Of a DNA stretch of 64,000 nucleotides, positions 7,615 through 15,748 are shown piece by piece (positions within the stretch are counted from its first letter, which is position 1; each line of letters begins with the position of its first letter). The notes under the pieces were generated by a model that ran no database searches, had not been told where the DNA came from, and was given only the letters and a program-made list of their open reading frames with translations. Position numbers and translations under genes: made by a program. Source of the stretch: Acidimicrobiaceae bacterium (GTDB lineage Bacteria; Actinomycetota; Acidimicrobiia; Acidimicrobiales; RAAP-2). The stretch spans positions 1-64,000 of the forward strand of contig PKWW01000020.1 of NCBI GenBank assembly GCA_003132165.1, read 5' to 3'.

Positions 7615-9192
7615 TCAAGGGTAGTGGTCGGGAAGGTCATTGAGGTACAGCACGCCATCGCCGGTGATCAGCGCTGATCGCACCCAGGTGACCGCCTGGT
7701 CACGGGTATCGAATCGCAGAGCGGCCTGTTCGTAGCCAGCCCGCAGCGCACGCGCGTTCGTACGGCCCACAATCACCAATTCCGCCCCATAGGCGGCGAC
7801 CTTGCGCGCCAGAGCCAGGTTCTCACCGTACTGGTCGGCTCCCAGTTCGATCAGCCCCGGGGTCACCACCACGCGCCGTCCGCTGAGCGGCAGCGACTTC
7901 AGCAGCGACAAGGCCCCAGCGGCACTCGCGGGATTCGCGTTGAAGGTGTCGTCGATCACGACCACGCCCGAGGTGGCGGTGACCACGTTGGAACGGTTGG
8001 CGACAATCGTCACCCGGGCCAGCCGGTCCGCGATCTCCCCTTCGCCCACTCCGAGCTCGAGCGCCGTCGCCACGGCGCACGCCACATTCGTCGGCTGGAC
8101 CCCACGTAGCGATGTGAGTCGGGCGACCTCGGTGCCGTCGATCAGGACCGTCCACTCGCCGTGGTCCTCGATGACCCGCACCGACGCCTCAGCGTTCGTC
8201 GACCCGGCGGTTCGAACGCGCTTGCCCGAAGTTCGTAGGCGCTCGGGCCATCGCGCGAGACGTACGTCATCGATGTTCACCACCACGGTGCTCGCCTTAT
8301 CCGTGATCTCGAACTTGGCCTTCTCGATCACGTCGAGTGACTTCATCCGCTCCAGGTGCACGGGCCCGATGGCGGTGACGACCGCGATCTCAGGCGGGCA
8401 CCACGAGCAGAGATCGGCGATCTCGCCCGGACCGTAGGTACCCATCTCGGCAATGAACACGCGCGTACCGTCAGCCAGATTCTCGTTAATGGCTCGCGAG
8501 AGGCCGGCTCGATTGTTGAAGCTGCGCGGCGAGGCGACAATGCCGTCGGCTCCGCCCAGCAGGTCGGCGAGATGGTTCTTGGTCGAGGTCTTGCCGTAGG
8601 AGCCGGTGATCGCGACGATGCGCGGTGACACGCGCTTGAGCCGCGCGACCGCCTGATCAACGAAGCCCTGCGCCTGGCGCCGTTCGTAAGGCGCGAGGGC
8701 GCGAGCGCTGAGATCGAGCAGCAACGGCACCGCCCAGACCATCGCAAGTGCGAGCAGCCACGGTCGAACGGTGAAGGCACCCACCGTCGCGATGATGAGC
8801 GCCACCAGAGTCGCCAGGACGGCAATCATGGTCAGTCGTCTCGTCCACTGCAACGCACTCGTGCGGCCCTTGATGGAAAGCCCTCGCGGGCAGAGGATCC
8901 CGTACGCGATCGTTACCACCGCAGCCGCTGGGTCAGCCCGCAGCAACACCGTCACGAGTAACGCGACGACGAGCACGTGGCTGAGCGTCACCGGTCGCGT
9001 TGCCTTGCTGCGGTTCGCGACCTTCGCCGAGGACACCTGCGGCGACGACCACCGCCCGAGGAAGCGGTGCATGGAACTCGGTTCGTAATGCTCACGCTGC
9101 AGGACGCGCAGCCATCGCAGCATCTGGGCGCTGAATGCACAGACGAGCGCAACGACGAACACGATGTCGAGCACGATTTGCGCCGTGCTCAT
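7615..9192 (-). CDS. murF: MurF-type ligase with N-terminal membrane domain
   Basis: The C-terminal two thirds match Mur ligases: P-loop GSYGKTSTKN (residues 196-205), ATP/metal-site residues, and the MurF-characteristic DDTFNANPASAAGAL. MurF adds D-Ala-D-Ala to UDP-MurNAc-tripeptide. Unusually, the first 190 residues are not the UDP-binding domain of classical MurF but contain about four hydrophobic segments (5-27, 71-98, 120-142, 144-163), so the enzyme is probably bound to the inner face of the membrane. Its start overlaps the hydrolase stop by 4 nt, and ddl follows 30 nt later. Length 525 versus about 450-480 for classical MurF. Confidence 0.8.
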   Translation of the reverse strand: MSTAQIVLDIVFVVALVCAFSAQMLRWLRVLQREHYEPSSMHRFLGRWSSPQVSSAKVANRSKATRPVTLSHVLVVALLVTVLLRADPAAAVVTIAYGILCPRGLSIKGRTSALQWTRRLTMIAVLATLVALIIATVGAFTVRPWLLALAMVWAVPLLLDLSARALAPYERRQAQGFVDQAVARLKRVSPRIVAITGSYGKTSTKNHLADLLGGADGIVASPRSFNNRAGLSRAINENLADGTRVFIAEMGTYGPGEIADLCSWCPPEIAVVTAIGPVHLERMKSLDVIEKAKFEITDKASTVVVNIDDVRLARWPERLRTSGKRVRTAGSTNAEASVRVIEDHGEWTVLIDGTEVARLTSLRGVQPTNVACAVATALELGVGEGEIADRLARVTIVANRSNVVTATSGVVVIDDTFNANPASAAGALSLLKSLPLSGRRVVVTPGLIELGADQYGENLALARKVAAYGAELVIVGRTNARALRAGYEQAALRFDTRDQAVTWVRSALITGDGVLYLNDLPDHYP

Positions 9193-9938
9193 CCCAGCAA
9201 CGCCATGACACTAGTGACGAGTTCGTGGGGCGTTTCAGTTGGCAACAGGTGCCCGGCGCCCTCAACAACGCGCAACGTGTGCGGGCAACTCAAGAGAGCA
9301 CCAGCGCGTTGGGCGATCTCAAGTGGGACCTCGCGGTCGCTTCGACCCCACACCATCGATACTGGCGCTCGCACCAATCCGAGTTCGGGTTCGATACTCT
9401 CGTTCACCGTGGCTACGAGCACGTCACGCATGATGCCGTGGGCGTTTCGGTAGTCAGCCGAGCCGAAGTGTTGGCGCGCATCCTCCATGCGCTTATCGCT
9501 AAGCAGGCCCTTCTGGTGCAGAGCGCGCACGATCCGGTAGCGGAGCGGCGACTTCGCCGACGACGCCTGACGCACCAACGGAGCGCCCGTGAGTACCACG
9601 CCCCGCACGAGTTCAGGGTTCGTCGCGGCAATAACCGTCGCGATACGCCCGCCAAAAGAATGACCAACGAGCACCAGCGGCTCTTGAGCCAATTCGACGA
9701 GTGCCGGCGTGATCAGTTGGGCGTAGATCCCGGCCCCCCCGGCGACCGTTGGGAGCGGTGACGAACCAAAACCCGGAAGGTCCAAGGCTACCGATGAAAT
9801 ACCCTGATCGGAGAGTTCGCGCGCACTGTCGGCGAAGTCCTGACCCCGCCGAGCCCATCCGTGGAGCCATACGACCCGCACGGGGCCCTCGCCGTAGGGC
9901 TCACCAAAGAGATTTCCATCGCCGTAGGCACGCAGCAC
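9189..9938 (-). CDS. Alpha/beta hydrolase
   Basis: A 249-residue single-domain alpha/beta hydrolase. It has the oxyanion-region motif VVWLHGWARRG, the nucleophile elbow GHSFGG with catalytic Ser near residue 93, the acid in the strand-7 turn (WGRSDREVP) and the catalytic His in GAGHLLPTE near the end. Substrate is unknown. It is the first gene of the operon with murF and ddl (4-nt overlap with murF), which hints at a role with cell-wall precursors or a lipid ester. The GTG start at 9938 has TAACCT 7 nt upstream. Confidence 0.85.
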   Translation of the reverse strand: MLRAYGDGNLFGEPYGEGPVRVVWLHGWARRGQDFADSARELSDQGISSVALDLPGFGSSPLPTVAGGAGIYAQLITPALVELAQEPLVLVGHSFGGRIATVIAATNPELVRGVVLTGAPLVRQASSAKSPLRYRIVRALHQKGLLSDKRMEDARQHFGSADYRNAHGIMRDVLVATVNESIEPELGLVRAPVSMVWGRSDREVPLEIAQRAGALLSCPHTLRVVEGAGHLLPTETPHELVTSVMALLG

Positions 9939-9945
9939 GTCCTTC

Positions 9946-9951
9946 AGGTTA
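9946..9951 (-). promoter_or_regulatory. -10 element TAACCT for hydrolase-murF-ddl operon
   Basis: TAACCT on the minus strand ends 7 nt before the GTG at 9938, pointing to a leaderless operon transcript. A GAAGGAC sequence between them could alternatively act as a ribosome site. Confidence 0.5.
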
Positions 9952-10010
9952 CTGACATGCCACCCTTCGCCGGTGCCGCGTCACGCCGTGCCGGTAGCGT
10001 CAAGGGGACT

Positions 10011-11612
10011 ATGACTGACCAGATGGCATTCTCCGAGGACATGCTCGTCGGGCTCACGCCCGAACAGCGTGAAGCCGTCATGTCGCCGGCCCGTCGGCTC
10101 CTCGTACGCGCCACCGCCGGATCGGGAAAGACGCACGTGCTCACCCTGCGCATTCAACGGCGTATCGCCCAGGGCGAGATCGACGCGGACCAGGTCCTCG
10201 CGATGACCTTCACGCGCAAGGCGGGTGATGAACTGCGTCGGCGTCTCTTTCGTGCCGGCATTCGCGACATCCGCGCGGGTACCTTCCACCGCGCCGCCCT
10301 CACCCTGGTCAACCAGTACCGCGAAGACCACCACTTGAAGCCGCTCGTGATCGAGGCCAATCGTCGACGACTCGTGACGTCGCTCGCCCAACAGATGAAG
10401 GACAGCGGCGACCTGCACCTGGAGGACTGGCAACTGCCGCGACTCGAACAAGAGATCGGCTGGGCCCTGAGTCAGGGCTACAACGGCGCCCTCTACGCGA
10501 AGAACGCCCGTCGACTTCGACGCGACGCTCCTCTCCCCGCCGCACAGTTCGCCGACGTGCTCGACCGCTACGTTGGCCTCTGTCGCAGTCGCGGGGTGCT
10601 CGACTTCGATCTGCTGCTGAGTGAAGCGATCTCGCTACTCAGGGACGATCCGAACGTGCTCGCGTCCTTTCGCCACCGCAACAAGTCGATCTACGTCGAC
10701 GAGACCCAGGACATGAACCCGCTGCAGTTCATGCTGCTGCGTCACATGGCTGGCGACGAACCCGACCTCTTCTGCGTCGGTGACCCCAACCAGTCCATCT
10801 ACGGCTTCAACGGCGCGAACCCCCAATTGCTGGGCGAGATCATCCGCACCTGGCCCGACACCGTCGTGCTCGACCTGACGAGGAACCACCGGTCCACCGC
10901 CAACATCATCGCCGTCGCCAATACGCTGCTCGAAGAAGGCGCCCGGGGCATCATTCCGGCGAAGGATGACGGCGACGTGCCCATGGTGCGCGCCTACAAC
11001 ACTGACGAGCAGGAGGCCGAGCACGTGGCCACCTGGCTGAGCGCGAAACACCAGCCCGGCACACCGTGGCGATCAATGGCGGTGCTCGCGCGCACGAACG
11101 CCCAACTCGAATTGATCGCCGGGTTCCTCGACGCGAATGATGTGCCCTTCGAGCGACGCGGACCCGAACACTCGCCCGCGTCAGACCTGCTCGTTCCGAG
11201 TGAGGTGTGGACGAGAAAACCCGACGATGACCATCGTGACGCCGTTGCGCTTTCGACGATCCACCGTTCCAAAGGGCTCGAGTTCCAGAACGTTGCGGCC
11301 ATCGGTTGGGCCGAGGGCCAACTGCCGAACTACAACGCGACGACCCCGGCGCAGATCGCCGAGGAGCAGCGCCTCGCCTACGTCGCGCTCAGCCGGGCTG
11401 AGAACTCGCTACTGATCACCTGGAGCCGGGGTCGCAACGACCCGCGATACCCCGACCGCGCACCGTCACGTTTTCTCGCGCCGATTGAGAAGGTCATCGC
11501 CGAGATCGAACAGCGAAACGCACCACTCACCGGCGAGGCCCGCAAGGCCCGTCTCGCCGCGATCCGCCGCGAACTCGAGGCGGCCGTCAGCGAGGGTAAC
11601 GTTTCGCTTTAG
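10011..11612 (+). CDS. Short UvrD/PcrA-type DNA helicase
   Basis: All superfamily 1A helicase motifs are present in order: LTPEQREAV (Q motif), ATAGSGKT (Walker A), TFTRKAGDEL (Ia), YVDETQDMN (II), GDPNQSIYGFNG (III), LTRNHRST (IV), STIHRSKGLEF (V) and AYVALSRAE (VI). The protein therefore should unwind DNA with 3'-5' polarity, in repair or replication-fork maintenance. At 533 residues it is much shorter than UvrD or PcrA (about 720-780) and has no C-terminal extension or HRDC domain, resembling the compact actinobacterial UvrD-like group. The ATG at 10011 is chosen because homology begins just after it; the stop overlaps the next gene by one base. Confidence 0.88.
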   Translation: MTDQMAFSEDMLVGLTPEQREAVMSPARRLLVRATAGSGKTHVLTLRIQRRIAQGEIDADQVLAMTFTRKAGDELRRRLFRAGIRDIRAGTFHRAALTLVNQYREDHHLKPLVIEANRRRLVTSLAQQMKDSGDLHLEDWQLPRLEQEIGWALSQGYNGALYAKNARRLRRDAPLPAAQFADVLDRYVGLCRSRGVLDFDLLLSEAISLLRDDPNVLASFRHRNKSIYVDETQDMNPLQFMLLRHMAGDEPDLFCVGDPNQSIYGFNGANPQLLGEIIRTWPDTVVLDLTRNHRSTANIIAVANTLLEEGARGIIPAKDDGDVPMVRAYNTDEQEAEHVATWLSAKHQPGTPWRSMAVLARTNAQLELIAGFLDANDVPFERRGPEHSPASDLLVPSEVWTRKPDDDHRDAVALSTIHRSKGLEFQNVAAIGWAEGQLPNYNATTPAQIAEEQRLAYVALSRAENSLLITWSRGRNDPRYPDRAPSRFLAPIEKVIAEIEQRNAPLTGEARKARLAAIRRELEAAVSEGNVSL

Positions 11613-13006
11613 TGGAAACCCTGCAGCTTCGTAATGAACTGATCGAGATCGTCGGGGCCGGCGCCGTCACCTTCACGTCGGGACACAATGTCGACGATCT
11701 GCACGACGAATCACTGCACGCGCTCCACGCCGAACCCTTCGCCGTCGTGCGCCCGTCGAGTACCGAACAAGTGAGCGAACTCGCCATGTTCGCGTCGCGC
11801 CACGCCATTCCAGTGACCCCTCGAGGGTCGGGCACCGGCCTCTCCGGCGGCGCCACCCCGGTGCCCGGCGGTATCGTCGTGAGCTTCGCCCGAATGAACC
11901 AGCTGCTCGAACTCGACGCCAATGATCACGTCGCAGTCGTCCAACCGGGCATCACCCTTCGAGAGTTGAGCGAAGCGCTCTCGCCCAGTGGCCTGCGCTA
12001 TCCGGTCTACCCGGGTGAGCTGTCCGGCTCGCTCGGCGGCAACGTCAACACGAACGCCGGCGGCATGCGTGCCGTGCGCCACGGGGTCACCCGGCACCAC
12101 GTGCTCGGACTCGAGCTCGTCCTCATCGACGGGACCATTGTTCGCACGGGCGCTCCGGTCGTGAAGTCATCGTCGGGCTACGACCTCACCCAATTGATCG
12201 TCGGCAGCGAGGGGACCCTCGCGATGGTGACCGAAGTGACCCTCAAACTGTCGCCGACCCTGGCGCACTCGGCGACGGTGCTGGTCCCGTTTCACACGCT
12301 CGACGAGGTCACGCGCGTCGTGCCCACGATCGTGGCCTCGGGCCTCGAGCCCTCGATGCTCGAGTACCTGGACGTACTCACCATGTCAGCAATAACAAAT
12401 GCCGCGGCCCTCGAACTCGGGGTCGACGGCGCCATCGCCGCGCAGACCGCGGCGTATCTGATCATCGTGCTCGAGACCCGCACCTCCCAGCAGCTCGACG
12501 ACGACGTCATCGCGCTGGCCGAGCTGGTCCAGGGGGCGAACGCGCTCGACGTCTACGTCCTCCCCCCGGCCGCGGGCACCCGCCTGATCGAAGCACGCGA
12601 GCGAGCGTTCTGGGTCGCCAAAGCGGCCGGCGCCAACGAGATCATCGACATCGTCGTACCTCGCTCGACCGTGCCCACGTTCCTCAGCGCCGCGAACGAG
12701 ATGGCCCAGCGCCACGAGGCGTTCATTTCCGGCTGCGGTCACGTGGGCGACGGCAACATCCACCTGTCGGTGTTCCTGCCCGACGACGCGCGGCGCGCGG
12801 CGTTGCTCCTCGAACTCTTCGCCTTCGGTCTCGACCTCGGTGGCCAGATATCGGGCGAGCACGGTATCGGACGCGACAAGCAGGCGCCCTACCTCGCACT
12901 CACCGACCCCGTGCTGATCGAGTTGCAGCGACGCATCAAGCACGCCTTCGACCCCGATCAACTCCTTAATCCTTACCGACTGCTCGACGAAAGGCCCATG
13001 CCATGA
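11612..13006 (+). CDS. FAD-linked 2-hydroxyacid oxidase/dehydrogenase (GlcD-like)
   Basis: A 464-residue flavoprotein of the GlcD/D-lactate dehydrogenase family. The N-terminal FAD-binding (PCMH) domain is marked by PRGSGTGLSGGATP and GSLGGNVNTNAGG; the C-terminal oxidase domain ends with the family signatures CGHVGDGNIHLSVF and SGEHGIGRDK. Such enzymes oxidise glycolate, D-lactate or other D-2-hydroxyacids to 2-oxoacids. The GTG start overlaps the helicase stop by one base and the next start (ATGA) overlaps its own stop by four, so helicase, oxidase and the ThDP enzyme form one transcript. Exact substrate unknown. Confidence 0.87.
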   Translation: METLQLRNELIEIVGAGAVTFTSGHNVDDLHDESLHALHAEPFAVVRPSSTEQVSELAMFASRHAIPVTPRGSGTGLSGGATPVPGGIVVSFARMNQLLELDANDHVAVVQPGITLRELSEALSPSGLRYPVYPGELSGSLGGNVNTNAGGMRAVRHGVTRHHVLGLELVLIDGTIVRTGAPVVKSSSGYDLTQLIVGSEGTLAMVTEVTLKLSPTLAHSATVLVPFHTLDEVTRVVPTIVASGLEPSMLEYLDVLTMSAITNAAALELGVDGAIAAQTAAYLIIVLETRTSQQLDDDVIALAELVQGANALDVYVLPPAAGTRLIEARERAFWVAKAAGANEIIDIVVPRSTVPTFLSAANEMAQRHEAFISGCGHVGDGNIHLSVFLPDDARRAALLLELFAFGLDLGGQISGEHGIGRDKQAPYLALTDPVLIELQRRIKHAFDPDQLLNPYRLLDERPMP

Positions 13007-14559
13007 ACGGTGCGCACGCGCTCCTCTCCACACTTCGAGCGAACGGCGTGACCACGTGCTTCGCGAATCCGGGCACCTCCGAGATGCACTTCGTCGCGGG
13101 CCTCGACGATGTCGCCGAGATGAACGCGATCCTGTGCCTGTTCGAAGGCGTCGCCACCGGCGCCGCCGACGGTTACGCGCGCGTCACCGGACGACCCGCG
13201 TCGACGTTGCTGCACCTGGGTCCGGGACTTGCGAACGGATGGGCAAACCTCCACAACGCCCGACGCGCGCGGGTTCCCCTCGTCAACATCATTGGTGACC
13301 ACGCGACCTATCACGCCCAGTACGACGCTCCTCTCCAGAGCGACATCACCGCCGTCGCGAACGGTCTTCACAGTTGGCAGCGCCGCACGCTGAGCCAGAA
13401 CACCGTCGCCCGCGACACCGCCGACGCCGTCGCGGCGGCCTACGGTCCGCCGGGTCAGGTGGCGACGTTGATCCTTCCCGCCGACGTCTCGTGGGGCGAA
13501 CTCGATTCGGCGCCGACCTCGTGGCCGCTCGCTGAACGACACCCCCCCGCGACACCGGACGCCGACCAACTCTCGCGAGCGCTCACGGCGCTTCGCACAA
13601 AGAAGGCGGCATTGTTCATCGGCGGAACGGCACTCGATACCGAGCAACTCGCCCTCGCCCAGCGCATCGCGATTGCTACCGGCTCGCGCGTGATCATGGA
13701 GACGTTCCCCGCAATCGTGGACCGCGGCGCGGGCGTGGCGCACCCCGAGCGTCTGATCTACCTAAGCGAGTTCGCCATATCCCAGTTGAAGGACCTCGAG
13801 GCGCTCGTGCTCGTCGGATCGACCGAGCCCGTCGGATTCTTCGCCTACCCCGATGTACCCAGCCGGATGGTGGCCGAGGGATGCGACGTCATCACCGTCG
13901 CCGCCCCCGGAACCGACACGCTCGTCGCTCTCTCGGCGCTCGTCGACGAACTCAACGCCGCGCCGGTGGTCGTCACGGCCGGCGAACGGCCCCCCACGCC
14001 CACCGGAGCGCTCACCACGCAGAGCTTCGCCGCCGCTATCGGCGCGACACTGCCCGACGGCGTGATTGTCGCCGACGAGTCCAATACCAGCGGCGTGCAC
14101 CTCTTTGGCGCGACCCAGTTCGCTCCCGCTCATCAGTGGATGACCCTCACGGGCGGGTCGATCGGTTTCGGGCTTCCCGTCGCGCTCGGCGCCGCAGTCG
14201 CCAGCGGACAGCGGGTGCTCACGCTCGAGTCCGACGGCTCGATGATGTATACGCCCCAGGCGTTGTGGACAATGGCGCGCGAGGGCCTCGACGTCACCGT
14301 GGTCGCGCTGAGCAACCGGAGTTACGCCATTCTCAACCTCGAGCGCCAGCGCGTAGGCGCGGTCACGAACGGCGCCACCAGCCAGCGGATGCTGGAGCTG
14401 GATGGTCCGGAAATGAACCTCTGCTCGATTGCGACCGGTCTCGGGGTGCCGAGTGTGCGCGTCACCTCCGCCGAGGAACTGGTGACGGCACTCCTGCGCT
14501 CCTACGCGACCTCGGGCCCAATGTTCATCGAGGTCATCTTGCCCAAGGGTCTCAGTTAG
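13003..14559 (+). CDS. ThDP-dependent enzyme (acetolactate synthase/benzoylformate decarboxylase-like)
   Basis: A 518-residue thiamine-diphosphate enzyme with the three domains of the pyruvate-oxidase/decarboxylase group. The activating Glu is in LFEGVATGAADGYAR (about residue 48), and the cofactor motif begins LESDGSMMYTPQALWTMARE (the GDG-type motif reads ESDGS here). NRSYAILNLERQRVGA is typical of proteins annotated as IlvX-like acetolactate synthases. Because it is translationally coupled to a 2-hydroxyacid oxidase, decarboxylation or carboligation of the resulting 2-oxoacid is a reasonable inference. A housekeeping acetolactate synthase is unlikely as no IlvN regulatory subunit follows. 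Confidence 0.8.
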   Translation: MNGAHALLSTLRANGVTTCFANPGTSEMHFVAGLDDVAEMNAILCLFEGVATGAADGYARVTGRPASTLLHLGPGLANGWANLHNARRARVPLVNIIGDHATYHAQYDAPLQSDITAVANGLHSWQRRTLSQNTVARDTADAVAAAYGPPGQVATLILPADVSWGELDSAPTSWPLAERHPPATPDADQLSRALTALRTKKAALFIGGTALDTEQLALAQRIAIATGSRVIMETFPAIVDRGAGVAHPERLIYLSEFAISQLKDLEALVLVGSTEPVGFFAYPDVPSRMVAEGCDVITVAAPGTDTLVALSALVDELNAAPVVVTAGERPPTPTGALTTQSFAAAIGATLPDGVIVADESNTSGVHLFGATQFAPAHQWMTLTGGSIGFGLPVALGAAVASGQRVLTLESDGSMMYTPQALWTMAREGLDVTVVALSNRSYAILNLERQRVGAVTNGATSQRMLELDGPEMNLCSIATGLGVPSVRVTSAEELVTALLRSYATSGPMFIEVILPKGLS

Positions 14560-15317
14560 AGATCGAACTCACCGATGACCGGCGCGTGGTCCGAGGGCTT
14601 CTCGCCCTTTCGAGCATCCCGGTCGACGTAACTGCGCACGGCGTGCGAGAACAGGATCGGATCGACGAGCAGCAGATCGATCCGAAGACCCCAGCCGCGA
14701 TGAAAGGCCCCGTTGCGGTAGTCCCACCACGTATAGCAGGGCTCGTCGGGGCGCAGCGCCCTCGTAAGGTCGGTGAGCCCCGCAACCTCGAGTTCACGAA
14801 TGGCGTGTCGTTCGGGCTCGCTGACGTGCGTCGAACCTTCGAACACCACGGGGTCGTAGCAGTCGAGGTCGCTCGGCGCCACGTTGAAGTCGCCGCCGAG
14901 GGCGAAGGGTGTGGCTGTGTCGCGACTTCGAACGAGCGACGCCAGTTTGGCGAGCCATTCGAGCTTGTACGCGTAGTGGGGATCGTCCAGTGCTCGTCCG
15001 TTCGGTACGTAACACGAATACACGCGAACACCCCCGCAGGTGGCGCCGATGATCCTCGCCTCCTCGTCGCCGTCACCGAAACCGCGCGTCACGTCGGAGA
15101 TTCCCACCTTCGACAAGATGGCCACGCCGTTCCATTGGCCCTGACCGTAGTGGGCGGACTCGTACCCGAGGGCCCGTAACGCAGCGAACGGGAACTTCGC
15201 ATCGGTTTGCTTGGTCTCCTGGACGAGCATGACGTCGGGACTGTTCTCGACGAGCCACGCCTCCACACGAGGCCACCTGGCCGTCAACGAATTGACGTTC
15301 CAGGTGGTGATGATCAC
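14556..15317 (-). CDS. xthA: Exodeoxyribonuclease III
   Basis: A 253-residue endonuclease/exonuclease/phosphatase-fold protein of the ExoIII AP-endonuclease family, acting in base excision repair. Catalytic motifs are visible: TWNVNSL at the N terminus, VQETK (metal-binding Glu), SCYVPNG, GGDFNVAPSDLD, and the terminal SDHAPV with the general-base His. Typical length. It is the last gene of the kgd-NYN-fabZ-xthA operon; its ATG overlaps the fabZ stop by 4 nt. Its stop shares TTAG with the stop of the opposing ThDP gene. Confidence 0.93.
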   Translation of the reverse strand: MIITTWNVNSLTARWPRVEAWLVENSPDVMLVQETKQTDAKFPFAALRALGYESAHYGQGQWNGVAILSKVGISDVTRGFGDGDEEARIIGATCGGVRVYSCYVPNGRALDDPHYAYKLEWLAKLASLVRSRDTATPFALGGDFNVAPSDLDCYDPVVFEGSTHVSEPERHAIRELEVAGLTDLTRALRPDEPCYTWWDYRNGAFHRGWGLRIDLLLVDPILFSHAVRSYVDRDARKGEKPSDHAPVIGEFDL

Positions 15318-15748
15318 GAGATGTCAGCGAGGATGAACAACAGGTCGGCTTCCGCCGCGACGTCACCGTTCACCGTCGCGCGACCGTGACCCTTACCGCC
15401 CCGGGCCGACAATCTGGTCATCTCGCATTCGAGCAGCACCGTGTCGCCAGGAACGACCTGTCGGCGGAAACGGGCGTGCTCGACGCCTCCGAAGAGCGGC
15501 AGCCGTCCGGTGTACTTCGGGTCCGCGAGCACCGCGACGGCGCCACACTGAGCGATTGATTCGAGCAGCAACACGCCGGGCGTCGTCGGGCGTCCCGGAA
15601 AATGACCGGGGAAGAACCACTCGTCGCCCGTGAGGTGCCACAGTCCGCTCGCGCGCAGTCCGGGTTCGATGCTCACCATGGAGTCGAGCAAGAGGAAGGG
15701 CGGACGATGCGGAAGCCAATCCGCGGGGTTCATTGACAATTCGCTCAT
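15314..15748 (-). CDS. fabZ: 3-hydroxyacyl-ACP dehydratase FabZ-like
   Basis: A 144-residue hot-dog-fold dehydratase. LPHRPPFLLLD at the N terminus and FFPGHFPGRPTTPGVLLLES contain the catalytic His and Glu pair of FabZ, which dehydrates 3-hydroxyacyl-ACP in fatty acid synthesis. It is linked by 4-nt overlaps to the NYN-S1 gene upstream and xthA downstream. In actinobacteria that use type I FAS, FabZ-like proteins can serve other roles, so the carrier substrate is uncertain. Confidence 0.87.
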   Translation of the reverse strand: MSELSMNPADWLPHRPPFLLLDSMVSIEPGLRASGLWHLTGDEWFFPGHFPGRPTTPGVLLLESIAQCGAVAVLADPKYTGRLPLFGGVEHARFRRQVVPGDTVLLECEMTRLSARGGKGHGRATVNGDVAAEADLLFILADIS

